From: an uncultured Bacteroidales bacterium
GTDB taxonomy: Bacteria > Bacteroidota > Bacteroidia > Bacteroidales > Paludibacteraceae
Direction: 5' to 3'
Length of the DNA: 37,956 nucleotides
Assembly: GCA_946617165.1 (NCBI GenBank)
Contig: CAMOJP010000009.1
Span: 1 to 37,956, forward strand
The position numbers and the translations under genes are program-made. This document shows, piece by piece, positions 6,972-15,729 of the stretch (the first letter of the stretch is position 1; the number at the start of each line of letters is the position of its first letter). Below the pieces are notes generated by a model. That model was not told where the DNA came from. It did not search any database and saw only the letters and a program-made list of their open reading frames with translations.

Positions 6972-7712
6972 ATGAAACTAATAGAGCACATCGGAGAGTA
7001 TTTTATGCTGATGGGTCGGGTGTTCCGTTTGCCCGACCGTCAGCGCATGTTTTGGCGTCAATTTGTTTTGGAATTGGATAAGCAAGGTTTGCAGTCAATC
7101 TTGATTACTTTAATCGTCAGTGTGTTTATGGGTGCTATTATGACGATGCAAACGAAACTCAATACCAGCAACCCGTTGCTGCCGGTATATACGACAGGAT
7201 TAGTGACTCGTGATTGTATATTATTGGAGTTCTCCAGTACGATATTGTGTCTGCTTTTAGCCGGAAAGGTCGGTAGTAATATTGCCTCGGAGATAGGTAC
7301 AATGCGCATCACGGAGCAGATAGACGCTTTGGAGATTATGGGTGTTAACAGTGCCAATTATTTGATATTACCCAAGGTGATAGCTTTTATGGTGATGATG
7401 CCTTTGCTTGTGACGCTGTCTATGGCGATTGGGCTGTTCGGCGGCTATATCATCAGTTCTGTGACAGATATCATGACGGCCAGTGAATATCTTATAGGTA
7501 TCCAATATGCATTCGTCCCCTTCTACGTGTGGTACTCTTTTATTAAGACAATTATTTTTGCCTTTGTCATAGCGAGTATGTCCAGTTACTATGGCTACTA
7601 CGCATACGGAGGTGCGCTTCAGGTGGGCCGAGCCAGTACCAAAGCTGTCGTTAACTCAAGTATAGTAATTCTCCTTTTGGATGTTGTTTTAACCAATTTG
7701 ATGCTCAATTAG
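6972..7712 (+). CDS. mlaE: MlaE-family ABC transporter permease (phospholipid transport)
   Basis: The 246-residue integral membrane protein matches the MlaE/YrbE permease family: EHIGEYFMLMGRVFRLPD at the N-terminus, SVFMGAIMTMQT, the conserved GKVGSNIASEIGTMRITEQIDALEIMGVNSANYLILPK block (about 100-140) and five or so hydrophobic helices. The E(I/L)GTM..TEQIDAL motif is the coupling segment that contacts the ATPase. It works with MlaF and an MCE-domain protein (MlaD) to move phospholipids between inner and outer membranes. I chose ATG 6972 because homologues begin at this point; ATG 6954 is possible. The ATPase gene follows after 1 nt, but no MCE protein gene is in this operon. Confidence 0.9.
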   Translation: MKLIEHIGEYFMLMGRVFRLPDRQRMFWRQFVLELDKQGLQSILITLIVSVFMGAIMTMQTKLNTSNPLLPVYTTGLVTRDCILLEFSSTILCLLLAGKVGSNIASEIGTMRITEQIDALEIMGVNSANYLILPKVIAFMVMMPLLVTLSMAIGLFGGYIISSVTDIMTASEYLIGIQYAFVPFYVWYSFIKTIIFAFVIASMSSYYGYYAYGGALQVGRASTKAVVNSSIVILLLDVVLTNLMLN

Positions 7713-7713
7713 T

Positions 7714-8469
7714 ATGATACAAGTTAAAAACATAGTTAAACAGTTTGAAGGAGTTACCGTGCTTAATAATATAAGTGCTGATTTTCGAGATGGCGAGGTG
7801 AACATGATTATCGGTCAGTCCGGTTCAGGAAAAACCGTACTTATGAAAACGATGCTGGGCTTACACATACCGGATGCGGGGCAGATATTATTGGAGGACA
7901 AAGACCTCGTCCGATTTAATGAGAGCCAGATGCGTCAATACCACCGTGAAGTGGGTACGCTCTTTCAAGGAGCTGCTTTGTTTGACTCTCAAACCGTATT
8001 GGAGAACGTTCTGTTCCCGTTGGAGATGTTTACCCGCCTTTCCGATGCCGAGATGCGCGAACGTGCAATCTTTTGTCTTCGCCGCGTCAACATGCCGGAG
8101 CATACGTTCAATCTTATGCCAAGTGAGATTAGCGGCGGTCAGCAGAAACGCGTTGCTATAGCACGTGCTATTGTTCTCAATCCTAAATACCTGTTCTGTG
8201 ATGAACCTAACTCCGGTTTGGATCCAAAGACAAGTCTCGTTATAGATAAGCTGATACAGGACATTACGCAGGAGTATAATATCTGCACTATTGTTAATTC
8301 TCATGACATGAACTCTATTATGGAGATAGGGGACAATATCATTTTCCTAAAAAACGGTATCAAAGAGTGGCAAGGTACGCGGCACGATATTTGTAATAGT
8401 AATAGTGAGGCGCTTGATGATTTTGTTTTTGCGAGCGAACTGTTCAAGAAATTAAAAGCAAAGGGTTAA
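7714..8469 (+). CDS. mlaF: MlaF-type ABC transporter ATP-binding protein
   Basis: The 251-residue ATPase has Walker A GQSGSGKT (about 35-42), Q-loop LFQGAALFDS, signature SGGQQKR (about 140-146) and Walker B YLFCDEPNSGLDP, followed by the H-loop in VNSHDMNS. LFQGAALFDSQTVLENVLFPL is characteristic of the MlaF/Ttg2A subfamily, as is DEPNSGLDP. It is the motor for the adjacent permease, in an ABC system that transports phospholipid across the periplasm. The stop of mlaE and this ATG are 1 nt apart, indicating translational coupling. Confidence 0.92.
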   Translation: MIQVKNIVKQFEGVTVLNNISADFRDGEVNMIIGQSGSGKTVLMKTMLGLHIPDAGQILLEDKDLVRFNESQMRQYHREVGTLFQGAALFDSQTVLENVLFPLEMFTRLSDAEMRERAIFCLRRVNMPEHTFNLMPSEISGGQQKRVAIARAIVLNPKYLFCDEPNSGLDPKTSLVIDKLIQDITQEYNICTIVNSHDMNSIMEIGDNIIFLKNGIKEWQGTRHDICNSNSEALDDFVFASELFKKLKAKG

Positions 8470-8487
8470 TTTATAAATTCAAACAAT

Positions 8488-8832
8488 ATGAAAAAAGTGG
8501 TTTTGTTAATGGCCGTGATGGCATTGTCCGTATTAGGTGTTAAAGCACAGCAACCAGCTAAAGTTCCGGCCTACAAAGGTGTAATTGAGCGTGTACAACC
8601 TAATGGAGATACCCTGCAGATATATCTGCGTGGTGATGAAAGGATGCACTTCTCTATGACCTTGGATGGTTGGCAGATTAAAGAAAACGAATCCGGCTAT
8701 ATTTGCTATGCTCAGCAGAAACGTGATGGTTCTATTATCGCCAGTAAAAAAGTAGCGCATAATGAGGCAGACCGCACAAAATGTGAAAAACGGTGGCTCA
8801 AACGCAAAGGTATTAAAAAAGTTGTGGCATAA
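8488..8832 (+). CDS. Secreted stand-alone prodomain-like protein, paralogous to the M6 peptidase N-terminus
   Basis: The 114-residue protein has a signal peptide (MKKVVLLMAVMALSVLGVKAQ). Its mature start VPAYKGVIERVQPNGDTLQIYLRGDERMHFSMTLDGWQI aligns residue for residue with the N-terminal propeptide of the next gene (VPAYRGPMKHVQSDGTELTLYQHGDESFHYFTNESGQWL). It then continues with KENESGYICYAQQKRDGSI and a basic tail (KCEKRWLKRKGIKKVVA) and contains no peptidase domain. It therefore looks like a free prodomain that could act as a chaperone or inhibitor of the neighbouring protease; that role is inference. It is 12 nt upstream of the peptidase gene. Confidence 0.75.
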   Translation: MKKVVLLMAVMALSVLGVKAQQPAKVPAYKGVIERVQPNGDTLQIYLRGDERMHFSMTLDGWQIKENESGYICYAQQKRDGSIIASKKVAHNEADRTKCEKRWLKRKGIKKVVA

Positions 8833-8844
8833 TAAGGTGAAAGC

Positions 8845-10437
8845 GTGAGAGGAATAGTTTGTACGATAGTAACTCTTTTGATGGGAGCAGTTGTATTAGC
8901 TGTTCCCGCCTATCGTGGTCCGATGAAACACGTGCAATCTGATGGCACGGAACTGACTCTTTATCAGCATGGTGATGAGTCTTTTCACTACTTTACCAAT
9001 GAATCCGGTCAGTGGCTTCAGGCAGACGAGAATGGCGATTATCGAATTATTCCCGCTTTGAGTGAGGAACAAATCCGGTTACGTCGTGCGGAAAGCGGAT
9101 TCGCTACCCGTGAGTTAAGAAGATCGCCCTCTGCTACTTCCGCAACAGGTGTGGACCGCGTGCTCTCTCCTCGCGGACCTGTGATATTGGTTAACTATAG
9201 TGATGTCCAATTCAAAAGTACATTATCTCAGATGCAAAACTGGGCGATGGGTTCAGGTTCTGTTCATGATTACTTTAACGACGTGTCCTACGGTCAGTAT
9301 GACCTGCAATTGGATGTTTTTGGTCCCGTGACACTAAACAAACCTTGTTCTTATTATGGTGAAGATCAAGGTGGTGAAGGGCAAGATGCTCATGCTAATG
9401 AATTAGTCGTTGAAGCGTGTAAATTGGCTATCGCCCAAGGTGCAGACTTTAGTGAGTATGATGACGATCAGGATGGTTACGTGGATTGGGTTGTGATAAT
9501 TTTTGCAGGCAAAGGGCAGGCGGATGGAGGTGCCAATTATACGATTTGGCCTCATCAATATGATTTGCACTACTCCGGTTCTGCTTTTAAACTGAATGGT
9601 AAAACGATAGACCATTACTGTATCCTCAACGAACTAAATGGTCAAACAGGAAATTTGGTAGGAATAGGAACTTTTGTTCATGAGTTTAGCCATATTATGG
9701 GTTTGCCGGATTTCTACGAAACAACAGGTAGTGGTACTTGGAAGACCTTAGGCATGTGGGATATTATGGATTATGGTCCATATAATAACGACGGCAATAC
9801 ACCTCCTGCATATTCTGCGTACGAACGTTGGTTTATGGGGTGGTTAAAACCTGTCTTACTTAAGAAAACCGCGACAGTGACACTTAACGATCTCAATAGA
9901 GAAAAGTCTGCCGGTTATATTACAGAGCGCGGACAAAGTATTAGCAATAGTTTGCGTCCTTATCCTACAACGTTTTATATGCTTGAGAATCGCCAACAAA
10001 AAGGTTGGGATACTTATCTGCCGGGACACGGGCTGTTGATTACCAAGATTAATTACAGTTACATGGGGTGGTGCTATAATAATGTCAATAATACCTCTTC
10101 TAAATTAGGAGTAGATATTGTTGAGGCGGATGGCTATGCTCCGTCCTATAGCAAATTGAATCCTGATAATGGTTATTTCGGTAAGCCGTCAGACGCTTAC
10201 CCCGCCGGAGCAACATCATTCACAGCCGTTCCTGCTTATCAGGTAACGAATATCACGGAACGCGGATCCAGGATTATATTTGATATCAACGGAGGCGGAG
10301 ATCCTATTCTTATTGAAGAATCTATAGAACAGACAGCAGCCTCAAAAAAGAGCAGCATTAAATGGTTGCGTAACGGACAAATCGTCATACAGCAGGGAGA
10401 TGAATTATATACAATACAAGGTAATCGAATTAACTGA
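8845..10437 (+). CDS. Secreted M6-family metallopeptidase
   Basis: The 530-residue protein starts at GTG with an SD-like AAGGTG 6 nt before it. A signal peptide (about 1-20) leads into a propeptide (about 20-95), then the M6 catalytic domain from about 105 (VILVNYSDVQF, SYGQYDLQLDVFGPV, DQDGYVDWVVIIFAG). The zinc site is HEFSHIMGLPDFYE, with H279, E280, H283 and D289. The C-terminus (WLRNGQIVIQQGDELYTIQGNRIN) has the short IRNGQ..I..G...Y...G form seen at the end of many Bacteroidales secreted proteins and may be a type IX secretion tail. M6 peptidases degrade host or environmental proteins extracellularly; the target is unknown. Its stop overlaps the next ATG by 1 nt. Confidence 0.92.
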   Translation: MRGIVCTIVTLLMGAVVLAVPAYRGPMKHVQSDGTELTLYQHGDESFHYFTNESGQWLQADENGDYRIIPALSEEQIRLRRAESGFATRELRRSPSATSATGVDRVLSPRGPVILVNYSDVQFKSTLSQMQNWAMGSGSVHDYFNDVSYGQYDLQLDVFGPVTLNKPCSYYGEDQGGEGQDAHANELVVEACKLAIAQGADFSEYDDDQDGYVDWVVIIFAGKGQADGGANYTIWPHQYDLHYSGSAFKLNGKTIDHYCILNELNGQTGNLVGIGTFVHEFSHIMGLPDFYETTGSGTWKTLGMWDIMDYGPYNNDGNTPPAYSAYERWFMGWLKPVLLKKTATVTLNDLNREKSAGYITERGQSISNSLRPYPTTFYMLENRQQKGWDTYLPGHGLLITKINYSYMGWCYNNVNNTSSKLGVDIVEADGYAPSYSKLNPDNGYFGKPSDAYPAGATSFTAVPAYQVTNITERGSRIIFDINGGGDPILIEESIEQTAASKKSSIKWLRNGQIVIQQGDELYTIQGNRIN

Positions 10438-11198
10438 TGAAGATAATTTCTTATAATGTAAATGGTATCCGAAGTGCAATCGCCAAAGGCTTATTGGAGT
10501 GGTTGCATGAAGAAAATCCGGATGTGTTCTGCGTTCAAGAGAGTAAAGCACAACCGGATCAGATAGATGTGCTCACGATGCAATCTTTAGGATATCATAG
10601 CTACATTCACTCTGCGGTGAAGAAAGGATACTCCGGTGTATGTATCTTTTCCAAACAGGAATCGGACAAAGTAGTTGCCGGTATGGGTATCCCCCGTTAT
10701 GACAACGAAGGACGTGTGTTGCGAGCGGACTTTGGTGATATTACGGTGGTATGCGTATATATCCCAAGTGGTACTACCGGTGACGAAAGACAAGACTTTA
10801 AGATGGACTTCTTGGAAGACTTCATTAAATGGGTGACGAATTTGCGTAAGGAACGTGAGAATGTGATTGTCTGTGGCGACTATAACATATGTCACAAACC
10901 TATAGATATCAATCATCCAGAGCGTCAAATAGGTGTAAGTGGTTTTTTGCCGGAAGAGCGAGCTTGGATGGACAGATGGGAAGCCACCGGACTTGTGGAC
11001 TCTTTTAGAATGTTTGACTCTTCCCCCGAGAAATATAGCTGGTGGAGTTACCGTTTCGGTGCACGTGAACGCAACGCAGGATGGCGTATTGATTACGAGT
11101 GGGTAAGTGAGCCACTTAAAAATAGAGTACAATCTGCACGAATTTATAACGAGGTCGTTCATAGCGACCACTGCCCGGTTGGATTATGGATAAATTAA
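10437..11198 (+). CDS. xth: Exodeoxyribonuclease III (AP endonuclease)
   Basis: The 253-residue protein is a complete ExoIII/EEP-fold enzyme. Motifs in order: [14 protein letters not shown] at the N-terminus, VQESKAQ (catalytic Glu), [22 protein letters not shown] (Asp/Asn), and SDHCPVGL at the C-terminus (Asp-His pair). [11 protein letters not shown]-like stretch [11 protein letters not shown] matches the substrate-binding region. It cleaves DNA at abasic sites and degrades 3' ends in base excision repair. It overlaps the metallopeptidase by 1 nt and lptB by 13 nt, which places a DNA repair enzyme inside an envelope operon. Confidence 0.95.
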   Translation: MKIISYNVNGIRSAIAKGLLEWLHEENPDVFCVQESKAQPDQIDVLTMQSLGYHSYIHSAVKKGYSGVCIFSKQESDKVVAGMGIPRYDNEGRVLRADFGDITVVCVYIPSGTTGDERQDFKMDFLEDFIKWVTNLRKERENVIVCGDYNICHKPIDINHPERQIGVSGFLPEERAWMDRWEATGLVDSFRMFDSSPEKYSWWSYRFGARERNAGWRIDYEWVSEPLKNRVQSARIYNEVVHSDHCPVGLWIN

Positions 11199-11938
11199 GA
11201 ACCGAACACTTGTTTAAGAAATATGGTAAGCGTACCGTTGTAAATGACGTAAGCATCTACTTGGAGCAGGGCGAAATAGTTGGTTTGCTCGGTCCTAATG
11301 GCGCAGGTAAAACGACCACTTTCTACATGACAGTAGGGCTTATTACGGCAAATAGCGGTAAAATTTTCCTTAATGACCAGAATATTACAGACCTGCCGAT
11401 GTATCGTAGGGCGCAGTTAGGTATAGGTTATCTTCCGCAAGAGGCAAGTGTATTTAGAAAAATGTCCGTAGAGGATAATATTCGCGCGGTATTGGAGATG
11501 ACGAAATTCACCAAGGATTATCAAGAGCAGAAATTAGAGCAACTCATTCAGGAGTTTAATCTCAATCATGTTCGTCATAACTTGGGTGACCGATTGAGCG
11601 GTGGCGAACGCCGTCGTACTGAGATTGCCCGTTGCTTAGCCATTGAACCTAAATTTGTAATGCTTGACGAACCTTTTGCCGGTGTAGACCCAATTGCCGT
11701 ACAAGAGATACAAGATGTTGTTTGGCGTCTAAAGAGCAAGAACATTGGTATTTTGATAACCGATCACAACGTGGATGAGACCCTAATGATTACAGATCGC
11801 GCTTATCTGCTATTTGAGGGAAAGATTCTCTTTCATGGTACGCCGGAAGAATTGGCCGCTAATCCAATTGTCCGCAAAAATTATTTAGGTCGTGATTTTG
11901 AATTGAAGAAAAAGACCCATATCACAGCTAATGAGTAA
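11186..11938 (+). CDS. lptB: LPS export ABC transporter ATP-binding protein LptB
   Basis: The 250-residue ATPase has Walker [10 protein letters not shown] (about 37-45), Q-loop [18 protein letters not shown], signature LSGGERRR and Walker [14 protein letters not shown] followed by [19 protein letters not shown] and the [10 protein letters not shown] form are diagnostic for LptB rather than LivF-type ATPases. It powers extraction of LPS from the inner membrane and its transfer to the outer membrane with LptFG, LptC and LptA, none of which is in this window. It overlaps xth by 13 nt and the next glycosyltransferase by 8 nt. Downstream genes fit LPS assembly. Confidence 0.95.
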   Translation: MDKLRTEHLFKKYGKRTVVNDVSIYLEQGEIVGLLGPNGAGKTTTFYMTVGLITANSGKIFLNDQNITDLPMYRRAQLGIGYLPQEASVFRKMSVEDNIRAVLEMTKFTKDYQEQKLEQLIQEFNLNHVRHNLGDRLSGGERRRTEIARCLAIEPKFVMLDEPFAGVDPIAVQEIQDVVWRLKSKNIGILITDHNVDETLMITDRAYLLFEGKILFHGTPEELAANPIVRKNYLGRDFELKKKTHITANE

Positions 11939-12629
11939 TTTATATGTCATAATGCCTGTCAAGGATTCGCTTACTACGGCTCAGCAGGCTATCAATGCCA
12001 TTATAGAAAGTGGTCATACCCTTACGGTCTATGATGATAACTCTACACCTGAAAATGCTGCGTTGTTAGATGTGTGGAGTAGGAAACAAGGCTTCGAGGT
12101 CATCCATTTATGTGATAAGACGAATCATCCCTCACCAAACTACCGATGGATATTGATTGAAGCTCAGCGAAAATGTATAGAGAATGGACAACATCTAATC
12201 ATTGTGGAAAGTGACGTCATCGTAGCTCCCAAAACCATAGATACGTTATTGGAAGCCGTCTCATCCCGAGAGGTAGGTATGGTGGCAGCAGTTACACATA
12301 GTGTAGATGGTGATATAAATTTCCCTTACGAATATGCTCGTCGTATCAAAAAGGATGGATTATGCCGTAAACGATTCTCCTTCTGTTGTACGCTGCTAAC
12401 GAATTCCTTTCTGCATGCTTATGACTTTGAACAACTGAATCCGGAGAAAAATTGGTATGATGTACATATAAGTCATATGTCCGTTAATTTGGGTTTTGAG
12501 AATATCTTACAGGTTAGCAATCCAGTGATTCATAAACCACATTCCTCTCGTCCGTGGAAGCAACTCAAATATACTAATCCGTTTCTATATTACTGGCGTA
12601 AGTTTACAACTCGAAAAGACCGTATATGA
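11931..12629 (+). CDS. GT2-like glycosyltransferase
   Basis: The 232-residue protein has a GT-A nucleotide-sugar fold: [21 protein letters not shown], then [18 protein letters not shown] (the DDxS pattern near 35) and [23 protein letters not shown], where ESDV stands in for the DxD metal site. The C-terminal half ([23 protein letters not shown]) is not recognisable to me. It is shorter than most GT2 enzymes and lacks the usual ED acceptor motif, so the activity may differ. It overlaps lptB by 8 nt and the next gene by 4 nt, which points to LPS or surface glycan synthesis. Confidence 0.7.
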   Translation: MSNLYVIMPVKDSLTTAQQAINAIIESGHTLTVYDDNSTPENAALLDVWSRKQGFEVIHLCDKTNHPSPNYRWILIEAQRKCIENGQHLIIVESDVIVAPKTIDTLLEAVSSREVGMVAAVTHSVDGDINFPYEYARRIKKDGLCRKRFSFCCTLLTNSFLHAYDFEQLNPEKNWYDVHISHMSVNLGFENILQVSNPVIHKPHSSRPWKQLKYTNPFLYYWRKFTTRKDRI

Positions 12630-14038
12630 ATGCTCTTGTCTCAGTCATAGTTCCGGCTTATAATGCATCTGCTTGGATAGAGGAGGCTCTACTATCTATT
12701 ATAGAGTCTGACTATCGTCCGATTGAAGTTATTGTGATGGATGACGGAAGCAAGGATGATACCCTCTCTAAGGTGGAAGCTTTTGCCGCTCAACATGATG
12801 AAGTAAGAGCATATAGTCAATCGAATAGCGGCCCGTCTGCAGCACGCAATCATGCGATACGACTAAGTCATGGGAAATATATTCTACCCGTAGATGCAGA
12901 CAATAAGGTGGATAGCCGCTACATCAGTGAGGCAGTAGCAGTCCTGGAGTCTCGGCAAGAGGTGAAGGTCGTAAGCTGTCGCGCAGATTTCTTTGGAGAT
13001 AAGACAGGAGAGTGGAAGGTGCCTCCGTTCAGTAAGCAGCTTTTAGCTCGTAAGAATATGATAGATACTTGTGCCATGTATCGCCGAAGTGATTATGATG
13101 AGACTTCCGGATATATGGAACATTGTGTGGCCCGTGAGGACTGGGATTTTTGGCTATCAATGTTTGAACGGGGTGGAGAGTTTGTCCGCCTGCCTGATAT
13201 TCGTTTGCACTATCGGGTACGTAAAGGCTCGAAGCGAGAAACTGATCGGAACTTGAAACATCAAGTAGTAGATAGTATCAATGCCCGTCATGGCGCATAC
13301 GTGGAGCGGTATTTAGGCGGTCCGCTACATTATCATCGCTCTTGGAGCAGATTTATCAATTTATTCCGAACGGTGAGACAAGTAGGTGTTTTCACACGGT
13401 GGTTAGACGGCGAAATCTTTTTTGCACGGCGTAATACCTTACGCAGAATTGATAATGTTGTGGTCAAACAATTTGCAACCCCCACATTATTGCGTGGTAT
13501 ATGGTATGGATTATTCGGTAAAACTAAAGCTCGTCGTAGTTATGAGTATGCGATGCGTATGGAAGGTTTAACACCTAAACCGATAGCCTATCGCGAGGTA
13601 CGGATAGCCGGTGTATTGCGTGAGAGCTGGTACGCTTCCAGGGAATCTGAATGTAGTTATACTTTTAACGACCTGATAAGTGCTCCTCAATTTCCTCATC
13701 GCGAGAATATATTGGAATCCATCGGTCGTTTTACCGCTACGTTGCACCAATCCGGTATATTGCATCGCGATTATTCGGGCGGTAATATCCTTTTCAATGA
13801 AGATGGAAGTCGTGTGGAAGTAATCGACCTTAATCGAATTAAATTCTACAATAAACTTAGCCAAAAGCAGCGACTTCGGAACTTCGAACGGCTGAACATT
13901 GACCGTGACGCTTTATACACAATTGTGAGTGCTTATGCAGATGCTATGAACGAAGATGCAGAATACGACTGCAATTATGTTATCAATCACCGCTGGTATA
14001 AGCATGTCAAACAAGGCATAACGCATTTAGATGACTAA
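12626..14038 (+). CDS. Fusion of a GT2 glycosyltransferase and an LPS-kinase (Kdo/WaaP-like) domain
   Basis: The 470-residue protein has two halves. Residues 1-215 are a GT2 glycosyltransferase: VSVIVPAYNASAWIEEALLSI, VIVMDDGSKDDTL (DDGS near 39), ILPVDADNKVDSRY (metal site near 90) and AREDWDFWLS (ED acceptor motif near 171). Residues 235-470 look like a protein-kinase-fold sugar kinase of the Kdo/WaaP type: VVVKQF (Lys281), Tyr-Glu in RRSYEYAMRM, LHRDYSGGNIL (H380-R381-D382, N387) and EVIDLNRIKF (D401). All kinase-like catalytic positions are present. It would add a sugar and phosphorylate a core or O-antigen sugar of LPS, the second step being inference. It overlaps both neighbours by 4 and 8 nt. 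Confidence 0.8.
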   Translation: MNALVSVIVPAYNASAWIEEALLSIIESDYRPIEVIVMDDGSKDDTLSKVEAFAAQHDEVRAYSQSNSGPSAARNHAIRLSHGKYILPVDADNKVDSRYISEAVAVLESRQEVKVVSCRADFFGDKTGEWKVPPFSKQLLARKNMIDTCAMYRRSDYDETSGYMEHCVAREDWDFWLSMFERGGEFVRLPDIRLHYRVRKGSKRETDRNLKHQVVDSINARHGAYVERYLGGPLHYHRSWSRFINLFRTVRQVGVFTRWLDGEIFFARRNTLRRIDNVVVKQFATPTLLRGIWYGLFGKTKARRSYEYAMRMEGLTPKPIAYREVRIAGVLRESWYASRESECSYTFNDLISAPQFPHRENILESIGRFTATLHQSGILHRDYSGGNILFNEDGSRVEVIDLNRIKFYNKLSQKQRLRNFERLNIDRDALYTIVSAYADAMNEDAEYDCNYVINHRWYKHVKQGITHLDD

Positions 14039-15326
14039 ATTTGAGACATATCAATCCACGCTGGGACGCATTAATTATGTGCTCTTCTTAATAGCCGTAG
14101 CATCACTTCCTTTCCCGCAAATAGTAGAACGTTATGCTTTAGTTGCATGGTTGATAGGCTGGGTGTTAGAGTTGCGGTGGCTTAAGGTTAAAGATTATCA
14201 ACTGTCAGTTAGCAATTTGCGCCTTTCTTGTCCGCTATTATTATTTGGTATATGGTATGTTTGGCGGGCTCTATCCGGTTTATGGAGTCCCGATCAGCAT
14301 GCCTGGAGTTTTATGATGGAGCGTTATCTGATGTTTGGATTGCTTGTCCCTGTAGCTATATATGGTGTGAACGAGTGTTATGATTGGCGTATGATAGGTA
14401 AGGTGTTGGTTATCAGTTGTGCGGCTGCACTCCCCTTTTATATATTACTGATGACGGCGTTATACTATCATCCGGATTGGGCGTTTGCGATGGGCTATAA
14501 AGAGTGGATAGGTGAAGGTATCAACTGGTGGGATTGCTTCGTGGTGAATAGTTCTTTTATCAAGCATCGTCTATTTTTATGCACGATAGAAATCATTGCA
14601 GCCGTTGTCGCAACTCAGATATGGCAGGGTAAACCTCATATATGGTTACCTATAGTACTAACAATGTTGAGTTTGATAGTCTTTACAGGTTCCCGACAGA
14701 GTATATTAACTTTAGCTGCAGTAATAATAATTTATGCAATCCTACATATTAAAGGTCGTTACCGTTGGCTATATGGCGCAGGAATAGTAATAACCGGACT
14801 ATGTATTGGCATTGCTATCTTGTTTATGCATCCGCGTATGCGTGCTATGTTAGCTGATGGGATTTCTTTGGAACAATTGCAGGTACACGAGCCGCGTGTT
14901 GGCATATGGAATATTGCGCTTAGCAGCCCTAAAGATTATGTTTGGTTTGGTTTAGGAGGCGGTCAAAGTCATGCATATATGATGGCTAAATACGATGAAT
15001 ATCAAATGGGATACTTCAAATACAAGCAATATCACGTCCACAATCAGTACTTAGAAGAATGGATTGAATTAGGGATATTCGGAGTGATATTTTTTGTGAT
15101 TGCTTGGATATCAATTATCTATTGTTCCCGTGGAATTGGGCGGCAGACAGCAATCTATTTTGTAACGATTTGTATGCTTTGTATGCTAACTGATTGCCTT
15201 TGGGGCAAGTTCGATGGTATTGCAATATGGGCGGTGCTAATGCTCTACATCTATCTTCAATCCCGTGCTGATCATTTAGAGCAGAGCCGGGATAATATCG
15301 CTTCGCAGCAGGAAAGTATATCTTGA
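14031..15326 (+). CDS. O-antigen ligase/polymerase (Wzy/WaaL) family membrane protein
   Basis: The 431-residue protein carries about ten hydrophobic helices spread over the length with a longer periplasmic segment around 300-345 (RMRAMLADGISLEQLQVHEPRVGIWNIALSSPKDYVWFGLGGGQSH). The R-x-G-x-W and HNQYLEEWIELGIFG stretch (about 330-360) is the classical O-antigen ligase/WaaL signature, with the conserved His. FTGSRQSIL is the conserved SR..l segment before it. It is likely to transfer or polymerise glycan onto lipid A-core. It ends the nine-gene operon; its last 55 nt overlap the 3' end of the opposing phosphatase gene. Confidence 0.85.
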   Translation: MTKFETYQSTLGRINYVLFLIAVASLPFPQIVERYALVAWLIGWVLELRWLKVKDYQLSVSNLRLSCPLLLFGIWYVWRALSGLWSPDQHAWSFMMERYLMFGLLVPVAIYGVNECYDWRMIGKVLVISCAAALPFYILLMTALYYHPDWAFAMGYKEWIGEGINWWDCFVVNSSFIKHRLFLCTIEIIAAVVATQIWQGKPHIWLPIVLTMLSLIVFTGSRQSILTLAAVIIIYAILHIKGRYRWLYGAGIVITGLCIGIAILFMHPRMRAMLADGISLEQLQVHEPRVGIWNIALSSPKDYVWFGLGGGQSHAYMMAKYDEYQMGYFKYKQYHVHNQYLEEWIELGIFGVIFFVIAWISIIYCSRGIGRQTAIYFVTICMLCMLTDCLWGKFDGIAIWAVLMLYIYLQSRADHLEQSRDNIASQQESIS

Positions 15327-15727
15327 TAGGCGGACTCAAAGTCACCTGTATACCACGGGTCTGCTACATCTCTATTTTCGTTTATCCAATCCATCATTAA
15401 GGAGACTTTATGCATGCTGTCTTCGCCGATAATGCGTGATAGCCATCGTAAATTGGAGTGGTCAGCGCATATGATGTAATCATAATCAAGATAGTCTTTT
15501 TGTGTTATCAGGCGTGCGGCGTGGAAATCGAACGGAATACCTTTCTCCCGTAGTTTACGTTTAGCAGGAGGATAGATATCATTCCCTATCTCCTCTGTGG
15601 ACACCGCAGCTGAGTCAATTTGAAACGTGTCTCTTAAACCATTTTTGTGGCAAAGGTGCTTCAAAATAAACTCTGCCATAACTGATCTGCATATATTACC
15701 GTGACAAATAAATAAAATCCTAGTCAT
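15272..15727 (-). CDS. Low-molecular-weight protein tyrosine phosphatase
   Basis: I take the ATG at 15727, which gives 151 residues and leaves 2 nt after the acyltransferase stop; a longer start would extend into that gene. The P-loop CHGNICRS (C8, R14, S15) is at the N-terminus and the general-acid Asp lies in DPWYTGDF near 117. The protein has the compact LMW-PTP length. It removes phosphate from tyrosine, often on capsule-related kinases (Wzc-type). It is the last gene of the long minus-strand unit beginning at grpE and overlaps the O-antigen ligase gene on the other strand by 55 nt. Confidence 0.92.
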   Translation of the reverse strand: MTRILFICHGNICRSVMAEFILKHLCHKNGLRDTFQIDSAAVSTEEIGNDIYPPAKRKLREKGIPFDFHAARLITQKDYLDYDYIICADHSNLRWLSRIIGEDSMHKVSLMMDWINENRDVADPWYTGDFESAYQDILSCCEAILSRLCSK

Positions 15728-15729
15728 TT

